From Shinella yambaruensis (GTDB lineage: Bacteria > Pseudomonadota > Alphaproteobacteria > Rhizobiales > Rhizobiaceae), in NCBI RefSeq assembly GCF_022899355.1, contig NZ_JALJCK010000009.1:186001-250000 (forward strand): a stretch of DNA of 64,000 bases, in the 5' to 3' direction. This document shows positions 18,869-29,758 of this stretch, piece by piece. Numbering within the stretch: position 1 is the first letter of the stretch; every line of letters begins with the position of its first letter. Position numbers and translations under genes: made by a program. The notes below the pieces were generated by a model that was given only the letters and a program-made list of their open reading frames with translations, was not told the DNA's origin and did no database searches.

Positions 18869-18886
18869 TCCCGAGGAGAACAGGAC

Positions 18887-19666
18887 ATGGTTGAACTCGC
18901 TCTCCCGAAAAACTCGCAGCTGACCGAGGGCAAGGTCTGGCCGAAGCCGGCCGGCGCCACCAACACCCGCGAGTTCCGCATCTACCGCTGGAACCCCGAT
19001 GACGGCAAGAACCCGTCGGTCGACACGTTCTACATCGACGTCGACGACTGCGGCCCGATGGTGCTCGACGCGCTGCTCTACATCAAGAACAAGATCGACC
19101 CGACGCTGACGCTGCGCCGCTCGTGCCGCGAGGGCATCTGCGGCTCCTGCGCCATGAATATCGACGGCACCAACACGCTCGCCTGCACCAAGGGCATGGA
19201 CGAGATCAAGGGTGCGGTGAAGGTCTATCCGCTGCCGCATATGCCGGTCGTCAAGGACCTCGTTCCCGACCTCACGAACTTCTACGCCCAGCACCGCTCG
19301 ATCGAGCCTTGGCTGAAGACCGTGTCGCCGACGCCGGCGAAGGAGTGGAAGCAGAGCCATGAGGATCGCCTCAAGCTGGACGGCCTCTACGAGTGCATCC
19401 TGTGCGCCTGCTGCTCGACCTCCTGTCCGAGCTATTGGTGGAACGGCGACCGCTATCTCGGCCCGGCGGTCCTGCTCCAGGCCTATCGCTGGCTGATCGA
19501 CAGCCGTGACGAGGCCACCGGCGAGCGTCTCGACAACCTGGAAGACCCCTTCCGTCTCTACCGCTGCCATACGATCATGAACTGCGCCCAGGCCTGCCCG
19601 AAGGGCCTCAACCCGGCCAAGGCGATCGGCGAAATCAAGAAGATGCTGGTCGAGCGCCGGCTCTGA
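18887..19666 (+). CDS. sdhB: Succinate dehydrogenase iron-sulphur subunit
   Basis: A 259-residue subunit. The [2Fe-2S] cysteines are C80, C85, C88 and C100. The [4Fe-4S] and [3Fe-4S] centres use C170, C173, C176, C180 and C227, C233, C237 ([13 protein letters not shown] and [14 protein letters not shown]). It carries electrons from the flavin to the quinone site. It is the last gene of sdhCDAB and is followed by a strong hairpin terminator. Confidence 0.98.
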   Translation: MVELALPKNSQLTEGKVWPKPAGATNTREFRIYRWNPDDGKNPSVDTFYIDVDDCGPMVLDALLYIKNKIDPTLTLRRSCREGICGSCAMNIDGTNTLACTKGMDEIKGAVKVYPLPHMPVVKDLVPDLTNFYAQHRSIEPWLKTVSPTPAKEWKQSHEDRLKLDGLYECILCACCSTSCPSYWWNGDRYLGPAVLLQAYRWLIDSRDEATGERLDNLEDPFRLYRCHTIMNCAQACPKGLNPAKAIGEIKKMLVERRL

Positions 19667-19701
19667 CCCATATGATGGACATTCACGAAACGTGAGGAGG
19701 C

Positions 19702-19727
19702 GGCCCGACTATTCGGGCCGTTTCGTC
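19702..19727 (+). terminator. Rho-independent terminator of sdhCDAB
   Basis: The perfect 7-base stem GGCCCGA (19702-19708) / TCGGGCC (19713-19719), with loop CTAT, is followed by GTTTCGTCTT, 35 bases after the sdhB stop. Confidence 0.7.
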
Positions 19728-19809
19728 TTGATTCGTGCGGGCGATTCACGTTAATTCGGCGGGAATTGCTGCACGGCAGCAGTATCGGGCAGATATCGGG
19801 AGTAACGAC

Positions 19810-20343
19810 ATGCGGATTCACCATGTGGCAGGCGGGCTGATGATGGCGCTTGCTCTGGCCGGTTGCCAGCGAACCTCGATGGACAGCGTCAATACGCAGC
19901 AGAACATCACGCCGCTGGAGGCCCAGCCGATCGGCACCGTCTCCTCCAGCCAGTTGCCCGACCCCACGACCGACACCTCGCAGTTCCCGGAAAAGCCGGC
20001 GACCGACACGGCGATGGCGACGACGGGCACCGGAACGGGCGATACGGCAGCGGCAACGGCGCTCGACGTCACCAAGGAATCCATGGTCGGCAACTGGCGG
20101 GTGGCGAGCGGCCCGTCCTCCTGCGACATGTTCCTGACGCTCACCAATCTCGGCAGCGGCTCGCGCGGCGGCACGCGCGGTTGCGCGGGCGAACTGACGA
20201 CGATGGGCTCCTGGGAGGTCGCCGGCAAGCAGGTCGTGCTGAAGGACCGCAACGGCAACGCCATCGCCCGGCTTTACAAGACGGCCGATGCCCGTTTCGA
20301 CGGCTCGACCAATTCCGGCCAGCCCGTCAGCCTTTCACGCTGA
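19810..20343 (+). CDS. Omp19-like outer-membrane lipoprotein, AprI/Inh protease-inhibitor family
   Basis: 177 residues. The N-terminus ends in the lipobox LALAGC, so the cysteine near residue 19 is likely lipidated. A Thr/Ala/Pro-rich linker leads to an AprI/Inh beta-barrel domain (from about 90) with [20 protein letters not shown] and the closing [16 protein letters not shown]. The domain order and C-terminus match Brucella Omp19, a lipoprotein that inhibits host proteases. The start MRIHHV is used because the signal peptide begins there. It has its own transcription unit after the sdh terminator. Confidence 0.85.
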   Translation: MRIHHVAGGLMMALALAGCQRTSMDSVNTQQNITPLEAQPIGTVSSSQLPDPTTDTSQFPEKPATDTAMATTGTGTGDTAAATALDVTKESMVGNWRVASGPSSCDMFLTLTNLGSGSRGGTRGCAGELTTMGSWEVAGKQVVLKDRNGNAIARLYKTADARFDGSTNSGQPVSLSR

Positions 20344-20381
20344 TCCCGTCCCTTCGACACCGACACGGATAAAAGCCGCCC

Positions 20382-21575
20382 ATGGGCAAGGATTGGGACA
20401 GCGGGTCGACCCATCCGGATCACGGCGTTTCGGATAGGCTGCAGGCCCTTGTCGCGAGCGGCGAGCTGAAGCCGGATCCGGCGCAGAGGGCCATGGCCGC
20501 GCGCTTCGACCGGCTGCTGCTTGACCTTCACGCCCAGCGTCCGGCGCGCAAGTCGAGCGCGCTCGGCTGGCTCTTCGCCTCCCGCAAGCCCGCGACGGTC
20601 AGCGCCCCCAAGGGGCTCTACATCCATGGCGGCGTCGGGCGTGGCAAGACCATGCTGATGGACATGTTCTTCGAGCTGGCGCGGGTCAAGCGCAAGCGGC
20701 GGGCGCATTTCCATGAATTCATGGCCGATGTGCACGAGCGCATCCACAAGCACCGCCAGAAGCTGAAGGCCGGCGAGACGAAGCAGGCCGATCCCGTGCC
20801 GCCGGTGGCGGAAAGCCTCGTCGAGGAGGCGCGCCTCCTCTGCTTCGACGAGTTTTCCGTGACGGATATCGCCGATGCGATGATCCTGTCGCGTCTCTTC
20901 GGAGAGCTTTTCCAGCGCGGCTGCATCCTTGTCGCGACGTCCAATGTCGAGCCGGACAACCTCTACAGGGACGGCCTCAACCGCAGCCTCTTCCTGCCCT
21001 TCGTCGATCTCCTGAAGCGCCATGTCGAGATCGTGCCGCTCGATTCCCTGACCGATTATCGCATGGAGAAGGACAGCGGCCTGCCGGTGTTCCGCCATCC
21101 GCTCGGGGTCGAAGCCGACATGGCGATGGACGCGGCCTGGCGGCGCGAGACCGCAGGCAGGCCGGTGGCGGCCGAGACGATTGCCTTCCGGGGCCGCAGC
21201 ATCCCCGTGCCGCGGGCGACGGGGCGCGTTGCGCGCTTCTCCTTCTCCGACCTTTGCGAGAAGCCGCTGGGCGCGGCCGACTATCTCGAAATCCTCGCGC
21301 ACTACGACACGCTCTTCGTCGATCACATTCCCCTGCTCGGCGCGGAGAAGCGCAACGAGACGAAACGCTTCATCAATCTCGTCGACACGATCTACGATCA
21401 TCGCGCGCGGCTCTTCGCCTCCGCGGCGGCGGCGCCGGAAAGCCTGCTTGTCACCCGCAAGGGCACGGAAGGTTTCGAGTTCGACCGCACGGTCTCACGC
21501 CTCATCGAGATCCGCAGCACGGAATATCTTGCCGATCACAAGGCCCGCTACGAAGAAGATGTGACGAAAGCGTGA
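20382..21575 (+). CDS. zapE: Cell division protein ZapE (AFG1-like ATPase)
   Basis: A 397-residue single AAA+-like P-loop ATPase of the Afg1/ZapE family. The Walker A motif GGVGRGKT is at residues 83-90 and Walker B LLCFDEF near 150-156, followed by the sensor-like VATSNVEPDNLY. ZapE destabilises FtsZ assemblies during division in E. coli; mitochondrial Afg1 helps protein quality control. It follows the Omp19-like gene by about 38 bases and precedes mdh, the usual rhizobial order. Confidence 0.93.
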   Translation: MGKDWDSGSTHPDHGVSDRLQALVASGELKPDPAQRAMAARFDRLLLDLHAQRPARKSSALGWLFASRKPATVSAPKGLYIHGGVGRGKTMLMDMFFELARVKRKRRAHFHEFMADVHERIHKHRQKLKAGETKQADPVPPVAESLVEEARLLCFDEFSVTDIADAMILSRLFGELFQRGCILVATSNVEPDNLYRDGLNRSLFLPFVDLLKRHVEIVPLDSLTDYRMEKDSGLPVFRHPLGVEADMAMDAAWRRETAGRPVAAETIAFRGRSIPVPRATGRVARFSFSDLCEKPLGAADYLEILAHYDTLFVDHIPLLGAEKRNETKRFINLVDTIYDHRARLFASAAAAPESLLVTRKGTEGFEFDRTVSRLIEIRSTEYLADHKARYEEDVTKA

Positions 21576-21582
21576 CGTAAAT

Positions 21583-21600
21583 TCTTACGTTTACGTAAGA
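21583..21600. terminator. Palindrome downstream of zapE / upstream of mdh
   Basis: TCTTACG / CGTAAGA (7-base stem, loop TTTA) follows the zapE stop by seven bases and precedes TATTTTG, so it may end the zapE transcript. The palindrome TTACGTAA and an ACGTAA half-site overlap it, so an operator role is an alternative. Confidence 0.45.
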
Positions 21601-21618
21601 TATTTTGTATCTAACCGA

Positions 21619-21646
21619 TTGAAAAACTTCGATCCGAAAGTATGTG
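21619..21646 (+). promoter_or_regulatory. Possible sigma-70-type promoter of mdh
   Basis: TTGAAA (21619-21624) and TATGTG (21641-21646) are separated by 16 bases, about 95 bases before the mdh start. The match is weak. Confidence 0.3.
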
Positions 21647-21720
21647 TTGAATTTTTAAGCGTACAAGCGTAAGCCCTTGCGCCGAAAGGTCCTGCAATTG
21701 CGACATTGAGGGCCTGTTGA

Positions 21721-22704
<984 letters not shown>

Positions 22705-22731
22705 TCCCGGTATCCAGACAGGATTTTCCCC

Positions 22732-23925
22732 ATGAACATTCATGAATATCAGGCCAAGGCTCTGCTCAAGAGCTTTGGCGCTCCGGTCGCCGAAGGCGTC
22801 GCGATCTTCTCCGCCGACGAGGCGGAGGCGGCTGCGAAGTCGCTTCCCGGCCCGCTCTACGTGGTCAAGAGCCAGATCCATGCCGGCGGCCGCGGCAAGG
22901 GCAAGTTCAAGGAACTCGGTCCCGATGCCAAGGGCGGCGTCCGCCTCGCCTTCTCGGTGGAGGAAGCCAAGGCCCATGCCAAGGAAATGCTCGGCAACAC
23001 GCTCGTCACCGCGCAGACCGGCGAGGCCGGCAAGCAGGTGAACCGCCTCTATATCGAGGACGGCGCCGACATCGACCGCGAACTCTATCTCTCGCTGCTC
23101 GTCGACCGTTCCGTCGGCCAGGTCGCCTTCGTCGTCTCGACGGAAGGCGGCATGGATATCGAGGCCGTCGCCCATGACACGCCGGAGAAGATCGTCACCG
23201 TCGCGATCAACCCGGAAACCGGCGTCACCGCCGACAACCTGGCGACGCTGACCGCGGCCCTGAAGCTCGAAGGCGAAGCCAAGGCCGACGCCGAAAAGCT
23301 CTTCCCGATCCTCTACAAGGCCTTCGTCGAGAAGGACATGAGCCTGCTCGAGATCAACCCGCTGATCGTCATGAAGAACGGCCGCATGCGCGTTCTCGAC
23401 GCCAAGGTCTCGTTCGACGGCAACGCGCTGTTCCGCCATGACGACATCCGGGCGCTGCGCGACGAGACCGAGGAGGACGCCAAGGAGATCGAGGCTTCCA
23501 AGTGGGACCTCGCCTATGTGGCGCTCGACGGCAATATCGGCTGCATGGTCAACGGCGCAGGCCTTGCCATGGCGACGATGGACATCATCAAGCTCTACGG
23601 CAAGGAGCCGGCGAACTTCTGCGACGTCGGCGGCGGCGCCGGCAAGGAGAAGGTCGCGGCAGCCTTCAAGATCATCACGGCCGACCCGAAGGTCGAGGGT
23701 ATCCTCGTCAACATCTTCGGTGGCATCATGAAGTGCGACGTCATCGCCGAAGGCGTGGTCGCAGCCGTGCAGGAAGTCGGCCTCAAGGTTCCGCTGGTCG
23801 TTCGTCTCGAAGGCACGAATGTCGAGCTTGGCAAGAAGATCCTGAACGAATCCGGCCTGGCGATCACCGCCGCCGACGATCTGGACGACGCCGCCAAGAA
23901 GATCGTTGCCGCGGTCAACGGCTAA
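22732..23925 (+). CDS. sucC: Succinyl-CoA ligase (ADP-forming) beta subunit
   Basis: A 397-residue ATP-grasp subunit starting [16 protein letters not shown], with [17 protein letters not shown] (nucleotide contacts, about 43-60) and the C-terminal CoA-ligase part containing [12 protein letters not shown]. With SucD it makes succinate and ATP from succinyl-CoA. The standard length and close spacing (17 bases to sucD) show operon membership. Confidence 0.97.
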   Translation: MNIHEYQAKALLKSFGAPVAEGVAIFSADEAEAAAKSLPGPLYVVKSQIHAGGRGKGKFKELGPDAKGGVRLAFSVEEAKAHAKEMLGNTLVTAQTGEAGKQVNRLYIEDGADIDRELYLSLLVDRSVGQVAFVVSTEGGMDIEAVAHDTPEKIVTVAINPETGVTADNLATLTAALKLEGEAKADAEKLFPILYKAFVEKDMSLLEINPLIVMKNGRMRVLDAKVSFDGNALFRHDDIRALRDETEEDAKEIEASKWDLAYVALDGNIGCMVNGAGLAMATMDIIKLYGKEPANFCDVGGGAGKEKVAAAFKIITADPKVEGILVNIFGGIMKCDVIAEGVVAAVQEVGLKVPLVVRLEGTNVELGKKILNESGLAITAADDLDDAAKKIVAAVNG

Positions 23926-23942
23926 CTGAAGGACCTGACCTC

Positions 23943-24845
23943 ATGTCGATTCTCGTCAACAAGAACACCAAGGTCCTCGTTCAGGGCCTGACCGGCAAGA
24001 CCGGCACCTTCCACACCGAGCAGGCGCTCGCCTACTACGGCACGCAGATGGTCGGCGGCATCCACCCGAAGAAGGGCGGCGAAACCTGGACCGGCTCGAA
24101 GGGCGAAAGCCTGCCGATCTTCGCCTCCGTCGCCGAGGGCAAGGAAAAGACCGGCGCCGACGCCTCCGTGATCTACGTTCCGCCGGCAGGCGCCGCGGAC
24201 GCGATCATCGAGGCGATCGACGCGGAAATCCCGTTCATCACCTGCATCACCGAGGGCATCCCGGTTGCCGACATGGTGCGCGTCAAGGCCCGTCTCGACC
24301 GTTCCTCCTCGCGCCTGCTCGGCCCGAACTGCCCGGGCATCCTGACGCCGGAAGAGTGCAAGATCGGCATCATGCCGGGCTCGATCTTCCGCAAGGGTTC
24401 GGTCGGCATCGTCTCGCGCTCCGGCACGCTGACCTATGAAGCCGTGTTCCAGACCTCCAACGAAGGCCTCGGCCAGACCACGGCCGTCGGCATCGGCGGC
24501 GACCCGGTCAAGGGCACCGAATTCATCGACGTGCTCGAGATGTTCCTGGCTGACGACGCCACGACCTCGATCATCATGATCGGCGAAATCGGCGGCTCGG
24601 CCGAGGAAGATGCGGCGCAGTTCCTCATCGACGAGGCCAAGAAGGGCCGCAAGAAGCCGATGGCCGGCTTCATCGCGGGCCGCACCGCGCCGAAGGGCCG
24701 CACCATGGGCCATGCCGGCGCCGTCGTTTCCGGCGGCAAGGGCGATGCGGAATCCAAGATCGCGGCGATGGAGGCGGCGGGCATCCGCGTTTCGCCTTCG
24801 CCGGCTCGTCTCGGCAAGACGCTGGTCGAAGTCCTCAAGGGCTGA
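23943..24845 (+). CDS. sucD: Succinyl-CoA ligase (ADP-forming) alpha subunit
   Basis: A 300-residue subunit starting [18 protein letters not shown]. The CoA-binding domain is N-terminal, and the phosphorylated histidine is H257 in TMGHAGAVV. The frame stays open far upstream into sucC, but conservation starts at 23943 and a ribosome-binding site (GAAGGA) precedes it. A hairpin stands between this gene and sucA. Confidence 0.97.
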   Translation: MSILVNKNTKVLVQGLTGKTGTFHTEQALAYYGTQMVGGIHPKKGGETWTGSKGESLPIFASVAEGKEKTGADASVIYVPPAGAADAIIEAIDAEIPFITCITEGIPVADMVRVKARLDRSSSRLLGPNCPGILTPEECKIGIMPGSIFRKGSVGIVSRSGTLTYEAVFQTSNEGLGQTTAVGIGGDPVKGTEFIDVLEMFLADDATTSIIMIGEIGGSAEEDAAQFLIDEAKKGRKKPMAGFIAGRTAPKGRTMGHAGAVVSGGKGDAESKIAAMEAAGIRVSPSPARLGKTLVEVLKG

Positions 24846-24862
24846 GAAACGAAAATGGGGTG

Positions 24863-24883
24863 GGCCGGCTGAAAATGCCGGCC
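24863..24883 (+). repeat. Hairpin in the sucD-sucA gap
   Basis: The perfect 7-base stem GGCCGGC / GCCGGCC (24863-24869 and 24877-24883, loop TGAAAAT) has no following T run. A second imperfect palindrome, CTTCCCGGC / GCCGGGGGAAG (24893-24901 and 24919-24929), comes next. These may stabilise the mRNA or partially terminate it; they look like intergenic palindromic repeats. Confidence 0.55.
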
Positions 24884-24979
24884 GATCCGTCTCTTCCCGG
24901 CGTCATGCCGGGCGGCAAGCCGGGGGAAGCCCGGTCAACACGATCGTTCGGGAGGCGGGCGCGGCGCCCGCGAAACACC

Positions 24980-27976
24980 ATGGCACGACAAGACGCCAAC
25001 GAACAATTCCTGGCCACGTCCTTCCTCGACGGGGCGAACGCAGCCTATATCGAGCAGCTCTACGCGAAGTACGAGGCCGATCCCGCCTCGCTCGGCGAGG
25101 AATGGCGGGCCTTCTTCAAGGCTCTCGAAGACCAGCCCTCCGACATCGTGAAGGCCGCGAAGGGCGCCTCGTGGAAGCGCGCGAACTGGCCGATTGCCGC
25201 CAATGGCGAGCTCGTTTCGGCGCTCGACGGCAACTGGGGCGTGGTCGAGAAGGTGCTGGAGAAGAAGGTGCAGGCGAAGGCCGAGGCCGTCGCCGCCCAG
25301 ACCGGCACGCCCGTCAACCAGGCCGACGTCAACCAGGCGACGCGCGATAGCGTGCGCGCCATCATGATGATCCGCGCCTACCGCGCGCGCGGCCACCTGC
25401 ACGCCAAGCTCGACCCGCTCGGCCTTGCCGTTCCCGTCGAGGATTATAACGAGCTCTCGCCCTCGAACTACGGTTTCGAGGAGAAGGATCTCGACCGCAA
25501 GATCTTCATCGACAACGTGCTCGGCCTCGAATATGCGAGCGTGCGCGAAATGGTCGAGATCCTGGAGCGCACCTATTGTTCGACGATCGGTGTCGAGTTC
25601 ATGCATATCTCCAACCCGGAAGAGAAGGGCTGGATCCAGGAGCGCATCGAAGGCCCGGACAAGGGCGTGGACTTCACGCCCGAGGGCAAGAAGGCGATCC
25701 TGCAGAAGCTGATCGAGGCGGAAGGCTTCGAGCAGTTCATCGACGTCAAGTACAAGGGCACGAAGCGCTTCGGCCTCGACGGCGGCGAATCCCTCATCCC
25801 GGCGCTGGAGCAGATCATCAAGCGCGGCGGCCAGCTTGGCCTGAAGGAAATCGTGCTCGGCATGGCCCACCGCGGCCGCCTCAACGTGCTCACCAACGTG
25901 ATGGCAAAGCCCCACCGCGCCGTCTTCCACGAATTCAAGGGCGGCTCCTACGCGCCGGACGACGTGGAAGGCTCGGGCGACGTGAAGTACCACCTCGGCG
26001 CCTCCTCGGACCGCGAGTTCGACGGCAACAAGGTGCACCTGTCGCTGACCGCCAACCCCTCGCACCTTGAGATCGTCAACCCGGTCGTCATGGGCAAGGC
26101 CCGCGCCAAGCAGGACCAGATGGCGACGGTCTTCGAGGGCGACATCATCCCGCTGCGCGAGCGCGTCAAGGTCATGCCGCTGCTCTTGCATGGCGATGCG
26201 GCCTTCGCGGGCCAGGGCGTCGTTGCCGAAATCCTCGGCCTTTCGGGCCTGCGCGGCCACCGCGTCGCCGGCACGGTGCATGTCATCATCAACAACCAGA
26301 TCGGCTTCACCACCAACCCGGCCTTCTCGCGCTCCTCGCCCTATCCGTCGGACGTGGCGAAGATGATCGAGGCGCCGATCTTCCATGTGAACGGCGACGA
26401 TCCGGAAGCGGTGACCTACGCGGCCAAGGTCGCGACCGAATTCCGCATGAAGTTCCACAAGCCGGTCGTTCTCGACATCTTCTGCTACCGCCGCTTCGGC
26501 CACAACGAAGGCGACGAGCCGGCGTTCACGCAGCCGAAGATGTACAAGGCGATCCGCGCCCACAAGACCGTGGTCAACCTCTACGGTGCGCGCCTTATTG
26601 CCGAGGGCGTGATCAGCGAGGGCGAGTTCGAGAAGATGAAGGCCGACTGGCGCGCCAATCTCGAGACGGAATTCGAGATCGGCCAGTCCTACAAGCCGAA
26701 CAAGGCCGACTGGCTGGACGGCGTCTGGTCGGGCCTGCGCTCGGCCGACAACCAGGACGAACAGCGCCGCGGCAAGACGTCCGTGCCGATGAAGCAGCTC
26801 AAGGAGGTCGGCCGCAAGATCGCGACGATCCCGGAAGGCTTCAAGGCCCACAAGACCATCCAGCGGTTCATGGACAACCGCATGCAGATGGTCGAGACGG
26901 GCGAGGGCATCGACTGGGCGATGGCGGAAGCGCTCGCCTTCGGCACGCTCTGCGTCGAGGGCACGAAGATCCGCCTTTCCGGCCAGGATTGCGAACGCGG
27001 CACCTTCTCGCAGCGCCACTCGGTGCTCTACGACCAGGAGACCGAGGATCGCTACATCCCGCTCGCCAACCTCTCGCCGACCCAGGCGCGCTACGAGGTC
27101 ATCAACTCGATGCTCTCGGAAGAAGCGGTGCTCGGTTTCGAATACGGCTATTCGCTGGCCCGTCCGAACGCGCTGACCCTCTGGGAAGCCCAGTTCGGCG
27201 ACTTCGCCAACGGCGCGCAGGTCGTCTTCGACCAGTTCATCTCGTCGGGCGAGCGCAAGTGGCTGCGCATGTCCGGCCTCGTCTGCCTCCTGCCGCACGG
27301 CTATGAGGGCCAGGGTCCGGAGCACTCCTCCGCCCGCCTCGAGCGCTGGCTGCAGATGTGCGCCGAGGACAACATGCAGGTCGCCAATGTCACGACGCCG
27401 GCGAACTACTTCCACATCCTGCGCCGCCAGGTGAAGCGCGACTTCCGCAAGCCGCTGATCATGATGACGCCGAAGTCCCTGCTGCGCCACAAGCGCGCCG
27501 TCTCCTCGCTTTCGGAAATGGCGGGCGAAAGCTCGTTCCACCGCCTGCTCTGGGACGATGCCGAGGTCATCAAGGACGGCTCGATCAAGCTGCAGAAGGA
27601 CGCCAAGATCCGTCGCGTCGTGATGTGCTCGGGCAAGGTCTACTACGACCTTCTCGAAGAGCGCGAGAAACGCGGCATCGACGACGTCTACCTCCTGCGC
27701 CTGGAACAGCTCTATCCGTTCCCGGCCAAGGCGCTGATCAACGAATTGTCGCGCTTCCGCAATGCCGAGATGGTCTGGTGCCAGGAAGAGCCCAAGAACA
27801 TGGGCGCCTGGGCCTTCATCGACCCCTATCTCGAATGGGTGCTCGCCCATATCGACGCCAAGTACCAGCGTGTGCGCTATACCGGCCGTCCGGCCGCCGC
27901 CTCGCCGGCGACGGGCCTGATGTCGAAGCACCTTGCGCAGCTCGCCGCCTTCCTCGAGGACGCGCTGGGCGGTTGA
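24980..27976 (+). CDS. sucA: 2-oxoglutarate dehydrogenase E1 component
   Basis: A 998-residue thiamine-diphosphate enzyme. It shows the N-terminal FLATSFLDGANAAYIEQLY segment, the E1 core HRGRLNVLTNV, the ThDP/Mg motif starting GDAAFAGQGVVAEIL and ending INNQIGFTT, and the C-terminal transketolase-like half. It decarboxylates 2-oxoglutarate and succinylates the lipoyl group of SucB. The start MARQDANEQF is chosen because upstream in-frame sequence is not conserved. Confidence 0.97.
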   Translation: MARQDANEQFLATSFLDGANAAYIEQLYAKYEADPASLGEEWRAFFKALEDQPSDIVKAAKGASWKRANWPIAANGELVSALDGNWGVVEKVLEKKVQAKAEAVAAQTGTPVNQADVNQATRDSVRAIMMIRAYRARGHLHAKLDPLGLAVPVEDYNELSPSNYGFEEKDLDRKIFIDNVLGLEYASVREMVEILERTYCSTIGVEFMHISNPEEKGWIQERIEGPDKGVDFTPEGKKAILQKLIEAEGFEQFIDVKYKGTKRFGLDGGESLIPALEQIIKRGGQLGLKEIVLGMAHRGRLNVLTNVMAKPHRAVFHEFKGGSYAPDDVEGSGDVKYHLGASSDREFDGNKVHLSLTANPSHLEIVNPVVMGKARAKQDQMATVFEGDIIPLRERVKVMPLLLHGDAAFAGQGVVAEILGLSGLRGHRVAGTVHVIINNQIGFTTNPAFSRSSPYPSDVAKMIEAPIFHVNGDDPEAVTYAAKVATEFRMKFHKPVVLDIFCYRRFGHNEGDEPAFTQPKMYKAIRAHKTVVNLYGARLIAEGVISEGEFEKMKADWRANLETEFEIGQSYKPNKADWLDGVWSGLRSADNQDEQRRGKTSVPMKQLKEVGRKIATIPEGFKAHKTIQRFMDNRMQMVETGEGIDWAMAEALAFGTLCVEGTKIRLSGQDCERGTFSQRHSVLYDQETEDRYIPLANLSPTQARYEVINSMLSEEAVLGFEYGYSLARPNALTLWEAQFGDFANGAQVVFDQFISSGERKWLRMSGLVCLLPHGYEGQGPEHSSARLERWLQMCAEDNMQVANVTTPANYFHILRRQVKRDFRKPLIMMTPKSLLRHKRAVSSLSEMAGESSFHRLLWDDAEVIKDGSIKLQKDAKIRRVVMCSGKVYYDLLEEREKRGIDDVYLLRLEQLYPFPAKALINELSRFRNAEMVWCQEEPKNMGAWAFIDPYLEWVLAHIDAKYQRVRYTGRPAAASPATGLMSKHLAQLAAFLEDALGG

Positions 27977-27994
27977 TCCGCCCGGCAGTTTTTC

Positions 27995-28034
27995 GCGCAA
28001 TTCCGGACGGAAAACCGCTTTTCCTGGAATTGCT
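27995..28034. repeat. RIME-like palindromic element between sucA and sucB
   Basis: The outer repeat GCAATTCC / GGAATTGC (27997-28004 and 28026-28033) encloses the inner GGAAAA / TTTTCC stem (28009-28014 and 28019-28024) with loop CCGC. The GGAAAACCGCTTTTCC core resembles rhizobial intergenic mosaic (RIME-type) palindromes as I remember them. It lies 20 bases after the sucA stop and could act as an RNA hairpin within the operon. Confidence 0.7.
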
Positions 28035-28075
28035 TCAGTAACCGCGACAAAGATATAACGAACGGAACTCAACTC

Positions 28076-29314
28076 ATGGCTACCGAAATCCGCGTCCCGA
28101 CTCTGGGCGAATCCGTCAGCGAAGCGACCGTCGGCACCTGGTTCAAGAAGGTCGGCGACGTCATCAAGGCCGACGAGCCGCTCTGTGAGCTCGAAACCGA
28201 CAAGGTGACGATCGAAGTGCCGGCGCCGGCCGCCGGCGTGCTGTCGGAAATCACCGCCGCTGCCGGCGACACGGTCGCCCCGGGCGGCCTGCTCGGCCAG
28301 ATCTCCGAAGGCGCATCCGCCGGTGCCGCGGCGCCGGCCGCCGCCGAAAAGGTGGAGAAGGCCGCTGCTGCCGCGCCCGCCGCCGAGGCCAAGCCCGCTG
28401 CCGGTGTCTCGGCCATGCCGGCCGCCCCGGCCGCAGCCAAGATGCTCGCCGAAAACAACCTCTCGGCCGATCAGGTCGACGGGTCCGGCAAGCGCGGCCA
28501 GGTGCTGAAGGGCGACGTCATCGCCGCCGTCGCCAAGGGCATCACGGCCTCCACGGCCGCTGCCGCCGAGCCGGCCAAGGTCGTCGCCCGCGCGCCGTCC
28601 TCCGAGGCCGATGCGCCGCGCGAAGAGCGCGTGAAGATGACGCGCCTGCGCCAGACGATCGCCAAGCGCCTGAAGGACGCCCAGAACACCGCAGCCATGC
28701 TGACCACCTACAACGAGGTGGACATGTCGGCCGTGATGGACCTGCGCAACCGCTACAAGGACCTCTTCGAGAAGAAGCACGGCGTCAAGCTCGGTTTCAT
28801 GGGCTTCTTCACCAAGGCCGTCACCCACGCGCTGAAGGAGCTGCCGGCGGTCAACGCCGAGATCGACGGCACGGACATCATCTACAAGAACTACTGCCAT
28901 ATCGGCGTTGCCGTCGGCACGGACAAGGGCCTCGTCGTCCCGGTCGTGCGCGATGCCGACCAGATGGGCATTGCCGCGATCGAGAAGGAAATCGGCCGCC
29001 TCGGCAAGGCTGCCCGGGACGGCGAACTCTCCATGGCCGACATGCAGGGCGGCACCTTCACCATCTCGAACGGCGGCGTCTACGGTTCGCTGATGTCCTC
29101 GCCGATCCTCAACGCCCCGCAGTCCGGCATCCTCGGCATGCACAAGATCCAGGAGCGTCCGGTCGTCGTCGGTGGCCAGATCGTCATCCGCCCGATGATG
29201 TATCTCGCGCTCTCCTACGACCACCGCATCGTCGACGGCAAGGAAGCCGTGACCTTCCTCGTGCGCGTCAAGGACAGCCTGGAAGATCCGGAACGCCTCG
29301 TTCTCGATCTTTGA
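28076..29314 (+). CDS. sucB: 2-oxoglutarate dehydrogenase E2 component (dihydrolipoamide succinyltransferase)
   Basis: A 412-residue enzyme. The single lipoyl domain is N-terminal with the lipoylated K43 in [10 protein letters not shown], followed by an Ala/Pro-rich linker (about 82-125), the E3-binding domain (about 122-155) and the catalytic domain ending [13 protein letters not shown] with H383 and D387. It transfers the succinyl group to CoA. It sits 99 bases after sucA across the palindromic element. Confidence 0.97.
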   Translation: MATEIRVPTLGESVSEATVGTWFKKVGDVIKADEPLCELETDKVTIEVPAPAAGVLSEITAAAGDTVAPGGLLGQISEGASAGAAAPAAAEKVEKAAAAAPAAEAKPAAGVSAMPAAPAAAKMLAENNLSADQVDGSGKRGQVLKGDVIAAVAKGITASTAAAAEPAKVVARAPSSEADAPREERVKMTRLRQTIAKRLKDAQNTAAMLTTYNEVDMSAVMDLRNRYKDLFEKKHGVKLGFMGFFTKAVTHALKELPAVNAEIDGTDIIYKNYCHIGVAVGTDKGLVVPVVRDADQMGIAAIEKEIGRLGKAARDGELSMADMQGGTFTISNGGVYGSLMSSPILNAPQSGILGMHKIQERPVVVGGQIVIRPMMYLALSYDHRIVDGKEAVTFLVRVKDSLEDPERLVLDL

Positions 29315-29326
29315 GCGGAGACCCCC

Positions 29327-29758
29327 ATGGAGGCGTTAGCGTCAGCGTCTTCGCCCATGCTCGTGCTTCTGGCATTGAGCGTGGCGCTGCTCGTCTTCCA
29401 TATCGGGCTCCAGGGCATGCTCTCGACACGGGAGCTTGGCTCCGCCTGGAATGCCGGCCCGCGCGATGAGCCGCGGCAGCCGGTCGGCCTGGTCGCCGGA
29501 CGCGCCGCGCGCGCGTCGGCGAATTTCCGGGAGACCTATCCGGCCTTCGTCGCGCTCGCCCTGGCGCTTGCCATCGCGGGCGACCCGGCGGGCTGGGGGC
29601 TTGCCGGCGCATGGTTGTGGTTCGTCGCCCGGCTCGTCTATCTTCCGCTCTATCTTGCAGGCGTACCCTATATCCGCTCGCTCGTCTGGACCGTCGCTTT
29701 GGTGGGGCTCGCGGTCATGGCGGGCGCGATCATCCTCCAGGAGGCAGGCATTCCATGA
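29327..29758 (+). CDS. MAPEG family membrane protein
   Basis: A 143-residue protein with four hydrophobic helices, including ARASANFRETYPAFVALALAL and WLWFVARLVYLPLYLAGVPYIRS-type segments typical of MAPEG proteins (microsomal glutathione transferase-like). The bacterial version at this locus is uncharacterised. It follows sucB by 12 bases and overlaps the next gene in an ATGA junction, so it is probably read from the suc transcript. Confidence 0.85.
   Translation: MEALASASSPMLVLLALSVALLVFHIGLQGMLSTRELGSAWNAGPRDEPRQPVGLVAGRAARASANFRETYPAFVALALALAIAGDPAGWGLAGAWLWFVARLVYLPLYLAGVPYIRSLVWTVALVGLAVMAGAIILQEAGIP

Noticed and set aside
16508-19570. Long minus-strand open frame opposite sdhDAB
   Set aside because: It overlaps fully identified sdh genes and shows Asp/Arg/His-rich shadow composition.
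24935-29224. Very long open frame on the minus strand opposite sucA-sucB
   Set aside because: It is the codon-bias shadow of the sucA and sucB genes; its residues are low in complexity and unlike any family, and the plus-strand genes are certain.
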